Below, piece by piece: positions 8,066 through 15,223 of a DNA stretch of 62,143 nucleotides. The notes below the pieces were generated by a model, which was given only the letters and a program-made list of their open reading frames with translations, was not told where the DNA came from and did not search any database. Both the position numbers and the translations under genes were made by a program. Each line of letters begins with the position of its first letter. Position 1 is the first letter of the stretch. Source of the stretch: Massilia mucilaginosa. Lineage in GTDB: Bacteria; Pseudomonadota; Gammaproteobacteria; Burkholderiales; Burkholderiaceae_D. Location: the NCBI RefSeq assembly GCF_011682145.1, contig NZ_WHJH01000042.1, forward strand, positions 1 to 62,143, in the 5' to 3' direction.

Positions 8066-8815
8066 ATGAACAGCAAGGTAATGATCATCACAGGCGGCGG
8101 GCGCGGCATCGGCGCGGCGACTGCATTGAAGGCGGCAGCGCGAGGCTATGCCGTCTGCGTCAATTATTTGAAGGACGCGGCGGCGGCGCAAGCGATCGTC
8201 GGGCAGATTCACGCCGCGGGCGGGACGGCCATCGCGGTGGCGGCCGATGTCAGCGACGAAGACGAGGTCGCGCGGCTGTTTCGCAGCGTCGACGAGCAGC
8301 TCGGCACGGTCAGCGCGCTGGTCAATAACGTGGGCGTGCTTGAAAACAAGATGCGCATCGCGGAGATGGACATGGCGCGCCTGAACCGCATATTTTCAAG
8401 CAACATCACCAGCCAGTTCCTGTGCGCGCGCGAGGCCGTGCGGCGCATGTCGCGCAACAATGGCGGCGCGGGCGGGGCCATTGTCAATGTGTCGTCGGCC
8501 GCCTCGCGCCTCGGTGCGGCAGGGGAATATGTCGACTATGCCGCTTCCAAGGGAGCGATCGACACCTTCACGACCGGGCTGTCGCTGGAAGTCGCCAGCG
8601 AGGGCATCAGGGTCAACTGCGTGCGGCCAGGATTCATTTATACCGGCATTCATGCCAGCGGCGGCGAGCCCGACCGGGTGGACCGCTTGCGCTCCATGAT
8701 CCCCATGCAACGCGGCGGGCAGGCCGACGAAGTCGCCTACGCCATCTTGTGGCTGCTCTCCGACGAAGCATCGTATGTCACCGGCTCGTTTATCGATATT
8801 GCAGGCGGCAAATGA
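8066..8815 (+). CDS. Short-chain dehydrogenase/reductase
   Basis: 249-residue classical SDR. The Rossmann motif GGGRGIG near residue 10, the NNVG segment near 88-91, a Ser in the VSSAAS strand, and the YAASK catalytic motif are all present, followed by VRPGFIYTGIH as in FabG-like and sugar dehydrogenases. It likely reduces or oxidises a small carbonyl/alcohol with NAD(P). The substrate cannot be told. AAGG precedes the ATG. It appears to be monocistronic, with a possible small gene 70 bases downstream. Confidence 0.88.
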   Translation: MNSKVMIITGGGRGIGAATALKAAARGYAVCVNYLKDAAAAQAIVGQIHAAGGTAIAVAADVSDEDEVARLFRSVDEQLGTVSALVNNVGVLENKMRIAEMDMARLNRIFSSNITSQFLCAREAVRRMSRNNGGAGGAIVNVSSAASRLGAAGEYVDYAASKGAIDTFTTGLSLEVASEGIRVNCVRPGFIYTGIHASGGEPDRVDRLRSMIPMQRGGQADEVAYAILWLLSDEASYVTGSFIDIAGGK

Positions 8816-8885
8816 GGCGGCACAACAAATCATTGCCAAGCCATTTTGCGGTGACGATCAAGGTCATTTCCCGGGAGTGGCGACG

Positions 8886-9074
8886 ATGAGCGACTATTTG
8901 CATGACGGACTGGCTGGCGGCACCACCAACAGCGACAATCTGCCCGAAGCGCCGAGCAACGATGATGATCGGGTGCTGTGGCAGAACAATAATGATGATC
9001 GCGACAACCAGCGGCGCATCAGGGCGGAGAACGATCGAACTCCCGCTGTCGGTTCCAGTCCGATGACGGGCTAA
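8886..9074 (+). CDS. Small hypothetical protein
   Basis: 62 residues, very polar and rich in Asp, Asn and Arg, with several DDR/DNR triplets and no hydrophobic segment. GGGAG lies 8 bases before the ATG, the main support for it being real. No family recognised. It may be a disordered acidic peptide or a chance frame. Confidence 0.4.
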   Translation: MSDYLHDGLAGGTTNSDNLPEAPSNDDDRVLWQNNNDDRDNQRRIRAENDRTPAVGSSPMTG

Positions 9075-9313
9075 ATGGGCCATTATCGAGAAGGACGCGC
9101 CCCACCTCACGGAGCGCAGACTGCGCAACGACGCAATCGAGCGCCGTTTCAAGAAAGCCTGCGCGATTGTCTACGCGCTGAAATGTCATCGGCACCAAGG
9201 GGCCGTGCCGGCAACAGCGCACGAACCGAACAAGGCCTGCATCACCAGCCAGGAGGCCGCTGCGGATGTCTCCCCCGGCCAGCGCTCACCTGTTGTTATG
9301 CCAATATCATGGA

Positions 9314-9342
9314 TTGACTTTTTGTACATACAAAACTACACT
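9314..9342 (+). promoter_or_regulatory. Sigma-70-type promoter of PEP-CTERM gene
   Basis: TTGACT (9314-9319) and TACACT (9337-9342) are separated by 17 bases in an AT-rich stretch, about 30 bases before the GTG start. Both hexamers match the consensus at four or more positions. Confidence 0.5.
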
Positions 9343-9372
9343 TGATATCCCTCTACAATTAAGGATTCCCAG

Positions 9373-10062
9373 GTGAAACGTCTCGCTCTCTTCGCCGCGC
9401 TCTCACTGGCGTTCACCGCCACCGTGCACGCTGCCCCGGTCATTACGCAGATGCACACGGCCACCATCGGACACTACTGGCAGGAGTTCTCGCCCAACGC
9501 GCAATTCATGGTGTTTTCGATTGCCGACCGCTACAAGCTCAGTGACGGCACCGAATGGAAGGCTGGAGCGGGCTGGCACCCGAGCGCGTATTCGACCCTG
9601 GCGTCGACGGCGGTCGATGGCTCGACTATCCGCTACACCTTCCATACCCCGGCCGACGGCATCCTGTTCCAGAACGTTGACTACAGTTTCGGCGACCATT
9701 CCGCCAAGGGCATGCTGACGGTCGACAATGCGCTGACGATCGAAGCGCTGCTGGGATCGAACACCGCCAAATTGAGCGGTTACGCGACGGTGAAATCGAA
9801 CGACGCCACCTGGTACGGCGAGCCGCGATTTAACTATTACGGGGCCAAGGTTGGCGATAAGGTGTATTTCGAGCAGAACTTCGAGTTGTCCAACGCGGTG
9901 TTCACGAACCAGCTGTTCAATACCAGTTTCGACTACAACCTGACCGGCGTGGTGGACTTCACCCGTCGCGCCGGCGAAGTGCCGGAACCGGGCAGTCTGC
10001 TGATCTTGCTGGCCGGTGCCGCCGCCATGGCAACGGTTCGCCGCCGCCGGCGCCAGGCCTGA
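9373..10062 (+). CDS. PEP-CTERM sorting-domain protein
   Basis: 229 residues: N-terminal signal peptide (cleavage near VHAAP), a unique central region rich in aromatic residues, and a C-terminal tripartite sorting signal of VPEPGS, a hydrophobic helix and an Arg cluster. Such proteins are exported, then processed by an exosortase (EpsH/XrtA type) encoded elsewhere, and end up at the cell surface or in the exopolysaccharide matrix. The start is GTG at 9373 with AAGGA 7 bases upstream. The function of the central region is unknown. A promoter is visible just upstream. Confidence 0.88.
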   Translation: MKRLALFAALSLAFTATVHAAPVITQMHTATIGHYWQEFSPNAQFMVFSIADRYKLSDGTEWKAGAGWHPSAYSTLASTAVDGSTIRYTFHTPADGILFQNVDYSFGDHSAKGMLTVDNALTIEALLGSNTAKLSGYATVKSNDATWYGEPRFNYYGAKVGDKVYFEQNFELSNAVFTNQLFNTSFDYNLTGVVDFTRRAGEVPEPGSLLILLAGAAAMATVRRRRRQA

Positions 10063-10101
10063 CCCACCCTGCGGCGTGAAGCGCGCCGTGGCTCACTGAC
10101 G

Positions 10102-10548
10102 ATGCTCCCCACCTTCCCGCATTCCCCCGATGCCTTCTGGCTCGCTTGCCCGGCATCGGAGGCCGCCATCACGGTGCAGCCCTACCTCTCTCCGTTCGGA
10201 GAAACCGGGGAACTGCTTTGCCACGCCGGCGGCGTGCTGATCGGCAGACTGAGCAAGCATCACCATGCTGCAAGCGGGTCGCTGAGCATCACCTTGCTTC
10301 CCCGGCTGGACCGCATGCGGCCCTACGACTGGCCCGCCGCCGGCGATTTTCTGCACGCCCTGTTGGGCATCCTGCGCGACGTGCCCACCGCCGTGCTGTG
10401 CTGCGAGCGCGATACCGACCAGGCCGATGTCGACCAGCTCGGCAGCTATGCCGACGTGGAACAGGCGCTGCAGCTGGTCATGCGGTACTGCCAGGATGGC
10501 AACAGCGCCTGCCCGAATTTCATCTATTCCCAGCCTGCGCTTCCCTGA
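10102..10548 (+). CDS. Hypothetical protein
   Basis: 148 residues, no signal peptide or membrane helix, no family recognised. It has several Cys and His residues (ELLCHAGG, KHHHAA, VLCCERD) but no clear metal motif. No good ribosome site is visible before the ATG. An antisense frame (10093-10620) is also open; the plus-strand version has more natural amino-acid composition. Starts 39 bases after the PEP-CTERM gene and may be cotranscribed. Confidence 0.5.
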   Translation: MLPTFPHSPDAFWLACPASEAAITVQPYLSPFGETGELLCHAGGVLIGRLSKHHHAASGSLSITLLPRLDRMRPYDWPAAGDFLHALLGILRDVPTAVLCCERDTDQADVDQLGSYADVEQALQLVMRYCQDGNSACPNFIYSQPALP

Positions 10549-10709
10549 AACGCGGGCTGCGCTGACACAGAGCAACGTTGCCACATCCCCGCGCCAGCCT
10601 GAGAAGTAATGCAGCAACACATTAATTGGCTATCAGATATTTTTTCTAGGAAATATAATGATGTCATTACGATCAAGTCCGGTCGTGTTCTGTACTTTCA
10701 AGGCGAAAA

Positions 10710-11966
10710 ATGCGTTCACAGTTGTTCAAACATGCCATGGCCACCTCGGTCGCCCTCTCCCTCGTCGCCTGTGGCGGCGGTTCCTCGTCTCCAGGCGCGC
10801 CGGTCAACACCGCGCCGGTGGCCAACGCCGGACCTGCCCAGACGGTCGTGCTTGGCGCATCCGTGAAACTGGACGGCAGCGCCAGCACGGATGCCGAAGG
10901 TAATGTCCTGACCTTCACCTGGTCGCTGACGGCCAGGCCCGAGGGCAGCGCCGCGCTGATTCCTCCGGTCACCGCCGTGCTGCCGATCTTCACGCCGGAC
11001 AAAGTCGGCAATTATGTGGCGACCCTGCATGTCAATGACGGCAAGCTCGACAGCGTCGCAAGCCGCGTGGCCATCACCGTGCTGCCGCAGCCCCTGACGC
11101 AATTGCCGCCAGCGTCGGGGCCGGTCGACGACGCCGCGCAGGATTGGGCGGTATCGAGCTCGCAGTCGCCATCGAACGTAAGCACCACCTCGCTGACAGC
11201 GCGCGGCACCGACGGCGACTTCATCGTTTCCTGTACGCCCGACGGCGCGTTTTTCTATCGCTTCAAGAGCAATTACGTCGGCGCCATGGAACCCAAGGCC
11301 AAGTTCATTTTCGGGAACACGGAAGGCATGACCGAAAAGTGGTGGTCGGAGACGTATACCGATGCCATGAACAATCATTTTGGCATGCTGCGTCCTTCCG
11401 AAACCAGGATAGCCGTGCTGCAACAGCTGTATCAAAACGAACCCTTCAAATTCGAGTTCAGCACCCATCTGAATGGCGTCAAAACGTCGGTGATGAAAGC
11501 GGCAGGCTTTGCCCGCGCGCTCGACCAAACACGGGCGCAATGCAACTGGTCCAATGAGCTGTTTCCATCGCAAAATGGTTGGGGCGGGCCGCTGCCTGTT
11601 GTGCCTGGCAATAACGCGGTCGAAGCGACCTATTCGCCCGGCCTGGGCGAGACGCAGCGCGTGCGGCTGATCGCATGGCGGGCGTTCAATGCGGCCAACA
11701 AACCGCAACTGCTGGTGCGCCTGGGCGACGCGGCCAATACCGACACCGTCGTCAAGCTTTCCGACTCGCTCCTGTATGTCACGCAAGATGGCAAGGTGGT
11801 CGCGGCAACATCCGGCACGCGCTTTAGCGGCAACGCATCGACACCGGTCATCCTGGCCCTGAATGGCAGCTATGATGCAGCACGTCCTTTGACGCTGTCG
11901 CTCATTCCTAACGGCACCACCGTCGTCGGCCAGCGTGTTGCACTGGCTGAATTGTCGCTGAAATAG
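10710..11966 (+). CDS. PKD-domain-containing lipoprotein
   Basis: 418 residues. A signal peptide with lipobox LVAC is followed by a glycine/serine stretch and a PKD-type immunoglobulin-like domain (about 35-130: PVANAGPAQTVVLG, DGSASTDAEGN, YVATLHVNDG). The remaining 280 residues are unfamiliar. PKD domains usually sit in surface proteins binding polysaccharide or protein. The start has AAGGCGA upstream and a good TATAAT hexamer at 10654-10659, though its -35 region is weak. A strong terminator follows the stop. Confidence 0.82.
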   Translation: MRSQLFKHAMATSVALSLVACGGGSSSPGAPVNTAPVANAGPAQTVVLGASVKLDGSASTDAEGNVLTFTWSLTARPEGSAALIPPVTAVLPIFTPDKVGNYVATLHVNDGKLDSVASRVAITVLPQPLTQLPPASGPVDDAAQDWAVSSSQSPSNVSTTSLTARGTDGDFIVSCTPDGAFFYRFKSNYVGAMEPKAKFIFGNTEGMTEKWWSETYTDAMNNHFGMLRPSETRIAVLQQLYQNEPFKFEFSTHLNGVKTSVMKAAGFARALDQTRAQCNWSNELFPSQNGWGGPLPVVPGNNAVEATYSPGLGETQRVRLIAWRAFNAANKPQLLVRLGDAANTDTVVKLSDSLLYVTQDGKVVAATSGTRFSGNASTPVILALNGSYDAARPLTLSLIPNGTTVVGQRVALAELSLK

Positions 11967-11976
11967 GCATCACCGG

Positions 11977-12006
11977 CTTGCTGCCGGACTCTCGTCCGGC
12001 AGCAAG
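11977..12006 (+). terminator. Strong hairpin terminator
   Basis: A 13-pair perfect stem (11977-11989 with 11994-12006) around the tetraloop TCTC, 10 bases past the PKD lipoprotein stop, followed by TTCC. It is the best-formed terminator-like hairpin in the left half of the window. Confidence 0.75.
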
Positions 12007-12087
12007 TTCCACAGCGTGTGAGGTTTCCGTTCTCTGCGGATGCCTGCAATCACGATCCATCCCGCCGCAGCGCATGTTGTTCACCGC

Positions 12088-12118
12088 TTGACTTCGAGCG
12101 CACTCTAAGCCCTAGCCT
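12088..12118 (+). promoter_or_regulatory. MerR-type promoter/operator
   Basis: TTGACT (12088-12093) and TAGCCT (12113-12118) are 19 bases apart, the over-long spacing characteristic of MerR-activated promoters. An imperfect 18-base palindrome CTTCGAGCGCACTCTAAG (12092-12109) fills the spacer. It drives the gene at 12198, and the MerR gene at 12764 is the obvious regulator. Confidence 0.75.
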
Positions 12119-12197
12119 GTCCTTGCATGGCGCATCGGCGCCGTGCATCCCTGACGCGATTTTGCGCACAGCAACGGCAATGGTGAAGGAGAGCTCG

Positions 12198-12695
12198 ATG
12201 ACGACGACAAGAGTGGCAATGACGGCGGTATTGATGGTGGCGGCATTATCGGGCGCCTGCGCCTGGAGCGCCGAGCCCGGCAGCAGAAGGCAGCGTGGCG
12301 AGGACACCATGTTGAAGACCACCGGGGCCGAAGGCAAGCAAGTGGTCGATTCGCTCAGGCGCATTTCGCCCGAGCTGGGCGACTGGATCGTCGATTTCGC
12401 CTATGGCGATGTGTTCTCCCAGCCCGGTTTATCCCTGTGTACCCGCGAACTGGCCACCATTTCGGCGCTGACCGCGCTGGGCAACGCGCAGCCGCAGCTC
12501 AAGGTGCACATCGACGGTGCCCTGAACGTGGGCTGCAAGCCCGAGGAGATCATCCAGGTGATCACCCAGATGGCCGTCTACGCTGGCTTCCCGAGTGCCT
12601 TGAACGGCATCGCCGCGGCCAGGGAAGTGTTCGAGAAGCGCCGTGTCGGCCCCGCTTTCAGCGACCCGGCGCAGCGCAGGACGCCGGCAGGTTAG
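12198..12695 (+). CDS. Carboxymuconolactone decarboxylase-family lipoprotein
   Basis: 165 residues. A signal peptide with a lipobox-like LSGAC precedes a CMD domain (about 50-150) recognised from LCTRELATISALTALGNAQPQLKVHI and EEIIQVITQMAVYAGFPSALNG. The typical CxxC of AhpD-type enzymes is absent, so it resembles the decarboxylase branch, but its reaction is unknown. AAGGAG lies 6 bases before the chosen ATG; the frame is open for 60 codons upstream but that part overlaps the MerR-type promoter. It is probably induced by the adjacent MerR protein. Confidence 0.82.
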   Translation: MTTTRVAMTAVLMVAALSGACAWSAEPGSRRQRGEDTMLKTTGAEGKQVVDSLRRISPELGDWIVDFAYGDVFSQPGLSLCTRELATISALTALGNAQPQLKVHIDGALNVGCKPEEIIQVITQMAVYAGFPSALNGIAAAREVFEKRRVGPAFSDPAQRRTPAG

Positions 12696-12763
12696 CCAGC
12701 TTGTGCCGTCTTGCCGATGCATTTATAGTGCCTGGAGCGCACTGACCTTCTGAGGACAAGAGC

Positions 12764-13144
12764 ATGGAATCCCATCTGAGCATCGACGAAGCGTCCAGGC
12801 GCACCGGCTTGACCGCTTACACGCTGCGCTACTACGAGCGAATCGGCCTGCTCGCCCCGGTCGGGCGCGCCGCCGGCGGCCAGCGGCGCTACGCCGCATC
12901 CGACATGGCCTGGATCGGATTCCTGCTGCGCTTGCGCACCACACGCATGCCAATCGGCAAAATGCAGGCCTTCGCGCGACTGCGCAGCGAGGGCGACGCA
13001 ACCGTACCCGCTCGTCGCCAGATGCTGGAGGAACACTTGACCGATGTTCTTGCAGAAATCGAAGCGATGCGCCAGTCTGCCGAAGCGCTAAAGGAAAAGA
13101 TCGAGTACTACCGCGTGTTCGCGCAATCCCTGGCGCCGGCATAG
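12764..13144 (+). CDS. MerR-family transcriptional regulator
   Basis: 126 residues. The N-terminal winged helix is clear: SIDEASRRTGLTAYTLRYYERIGLL, then RRYAASDMAWIGFLLRLRTTRMPI, then a C-terminal dimerisation helix. No cysteines in the effector region, so not a metal sensor of the CueR/ZntR type; it resembles regulators of aldehyde or oxidoreductase genes. It likely binds the 19-base-spaced promoter at 12088-12118. A half-similar sequence AGTGCCTGGAGCGCACT just before its own start may allow autoregulation. Confidence 0.9.
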   Translation: MESHLSIDEASRRTGLTAYTLRYYERIGLLAPVGRAAGGQRRYAASDMAWIGFLLRLRTTRMPIGKMQAFARLRSEGDATVPARRQMLEEHLTDVLAEIEAMRQSAEALKEKIEYYRVFAQSLAPA

Positions 13145-13166
13145 CGCCTGGCTTGCGCTGGCGTCC

Positions 13167-14033
13167 TCACATGGCGCCCAGCGCCTGCAAGGCCGCTTCG
13201 TCCAGCCGCAGCGCGCCGGCCGCCACGTTCTCGCGCAGATGCGCCACCGATGACGTGCCCGGTATCACCAGGATGTTCGGCGCGCGCTGCAGCAGCCAGG
13301 CCAGCGCCACCTGCATCGGATTGGCATCCATCGCCGCCGCCACCTGGTTCAGGGTGCTCGACTGCAAGGGTGAAAATCCGCCCAGCGGAAAAAACGGCAC
13401 GTAGGCGATGCCCTGCGCCGCCAGCGTGTCGATCAGCGCATCGTCGCCCCGATGAACCAGGTTGTAATGATTCTGCACGCAGACGATCGCGGTAATACCC
13501 TGCGCCTCGGCCACCTGGCGCGCGTCGACATTACTGAGCCCGACATGCCGCACCAGTCCCTCTTTTTTCAGTGCCGCCAGCACCTCGACCGCCTCGCCGA
13601 TCGACGACCCATCCGCGCCTTCCAGCCCCGGCGCGCGAAAATTGACCACGTCGAGCGCGTCCAGTCCCAGGTTGCTCAGGTTGCTGTGCACGGCCGCACG
13701 CAGTTGCGCCGGCGCCGCCGCCGGCATCCACGACTGGTCGGCCCCACGCAGAAAGCCGATCTTGGTCACGATGGTCAGATCGTCGCGATACGGATGCAGC
13801 GCTTCGCGAATCAGCTGGTTGGTCACATGCGGGCCGTAAAAGTCCGATGTGTCGATATGGTTGATCCCCAGTTCAATCGCCTCGCGCAGCACGGCCACGG
13901 CGGCGCCGCGGTCTTTCGGCGGCCCCCACACATGCGGGCCGGCCAGTTGCATGGCGCCGTAAGCGATACGGTTGAAATGACGGTCGCAGTGGGCCGGGGT
14001 GAATTGGTGCTGGGAAGGCGAATAGGTGTTCAC
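13167..14033 (-). CDS. Aldo/keto reductase
   Basis: 288-residue TIM-barrel oxidoreductase, NADPH-dependent by family. Seen: the active-site INHIDTSDFYGPH segment with the catalytic Asp and Tyr, the IVTKIG segment with the catalytic Lys, RHVGLSNV, and the C-terminal NADP-binding IPGTSSVAHLREN. It converges on the MerR gene (22 bases between stops) and diverges from the LysR gene, which is probably its regulator. Substrate unknown. Confidence 0.92.
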   Translation of the reverse strand: MNTYSPSQHQFTPAHCDRHFNRIAYGAMQLAGPHVWGPPKDRGAAVAVLREAIELGINHIDTSDFYGPHVTNQLIREALHPYRDDLTIVTKIGFLRGADQSWMPAAAPAQLRAAVHSNLSNLGLDALDVVNFRAPGLEGADGSSIGEAVEVLAALKKEGLVRHVGLSNVDARQVAEAQGITAIVCVQNHYNLVHRGDDALIDTLAAQGIAYVPFFPLGGFSPLQSSTLNQVAAAMDANPMQVALAWLLQRAPNILVIPGTSSVAHLRENVAAGALRLDEAALQALGAM

Positions 14034-14188
14034 GAGAAATCCTTTGCTGGGGTTGGACAGGTCATGTGCGGCCGGCGCAGCGCGTGCAAGCCTTCACATG
14101 GACAAAGTCTAGCGGGGATAGTTGCATGTGATAATCGGGGTAATCGCGCACGGGCTGTACACAATTGCGCACAATGAGGATGGCACCG

Positions 14189-15103
14189 ATGAGCACAGAA
14201 CCCCCTTCCATGGCCGATTTATCGACTTTTGCGCTGGTCGCGCAGCAGCGCGGCTTTCGCCAGGCCGGACGCGTCAGCGGACAATCGGCATCAAGCCTGA
14301 GCCAGGCGGTGCGGCGGCTGGAAACCCAACTCGGTATCCGCTTGCTGGAGCGCACCACCCGCAGCGTGGCGCCGACCGAGGCCGGCGCACTGCTGCTGAG
14401 CCGCCTGCAACCGGCCCTGGCGCAGGTGGCCAGCGCGCTCGACGTGCTCAACGAACTGCGCGACAGCCCGCGCGGCACCTTGCGCCTGAATGTGCCGGTC
14501 AGCGCGGCGCGCCATTTCCTGCAACCGATGCTGAACCGGTTCATGGACTTGTATCCGGACATCATGCTCGACATCGTGGTCGACAATAATTTCGTCGACC
14601 TGGTCGCCAGCGGCTGCGACGCCGGCATCCGCTACGGCGAGCGCCTGGAACAGGACATGATCGCGCTGCCGATCGGACCGCGCAGCGAACGCTTCGCCCT
14701 GGCCGCGTCGCCCGCCTACCTGGCGCGGCGCGGCGTGCCGCAACACCCGCGCGACCTGCTGCGCCATGCCTGCCTGCGCGGCAAGTTCCTCAGCGGCCTG
14801 GTGTATCCATGGGAGTTCGAGCGCGACGGCCAGCGCCTCACGCTCGATCCCGCCGGGCCCCTGATCGTCACGCCCACCGTGGCCGATCTGGCGGTCCAGG
14901 CCGCCGTGGCCGGGCATGGCCTGGTGTACCTGTTCGAAGACTGGCTCGCGCCCTACCTTGCGGCGGGCCAGTTGCAGCCGGTGCTGCCGGAGTGGTGGGT
15001 GAGTTTTCCGGGCCCGTTCTTGTACTACGCGGGACGGCGCCATCTTCCCGCGCCCTTGCGCGCGTTCATCGACTTCATCCAGCAGCCGGCCAGCACCGCC
15101 TAA
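14189..15103 (+). CDS. LysR-family transcriptional regulator
   Basis: 304 residues. N-terminal helix-turn-helix with FALVAQQRGFRQAGRVSGQSASSLSQAVRRLETQLGIRLLERTTRS, then a periplasmic-binding-like effector domain with the AAVAGHGLVYLFEDWLAPYL region typical of regulators of oxidoreductases. I chose the ATG at 14189 because GAGGA lies 8 bases before it; ATGs at 14165, 14174 and 14180 lack a site. It is divergent from the aldo/keto reductase gene across 155 bases, the usual LysR arrangement. Confidence 0.9.
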   Translation: MSTEPPSMADLSTFALVAQQRGFRQAGRVSGQSASSLSQAVRRLETQLGIRLLERTTRSVAPTEAGALLLSRLQPALAQVASALDVLNELRDSPRGTLRLNVPVSAARHFLQPMLNRFMDLYPDIMLDIVVDNNFVDLVASGCDAGIRYGERLEQDMIALPIGPRSERFALAASPAYLARRGVPQHPRDLLRHACLRGKFLSGLVYPWEFERDGQRLTLDPAGPLIVTPTVADLAVQAAVAGHGLVYLFEDWLAPYLAAGQLQPVLPEWWVSFPGPFLYYAGRRHLPAPLRAFIDFIQQPASTA

Positions 15104-15223
15104 GCCCGCCGCGTTAGCATTTTTTACCATTTCCGCCACAGTGACAATGTGTGAGATTTCCATGTAAATACGCCTCCTATACTCAGTGAGTCACTTGTTC
15201 GATGTTCCCTGGAAGGATGCAAC

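Noticed and set aside
9075-9317. 80-codon frame between small gene and PEP-CTERM gene
   Set aside because: Low-complexity Arg/Pro/Gly composition typical of a shadow frame; no ribosome site; runs into the promoter at 9314.
10093-10620. 175-codon antisense frame opposite the hypothetical at 10102
   Set aside because: Composition is typical of an antisense shadow (Ala/Gly/Arg/His rich) and the plus-strand frame looks more natural.
15178-15183. TATACT as a promoter of the peptidase operon
   Set aside because: Good -10 hexamer but no acceptable -35 at 16-18 bases.
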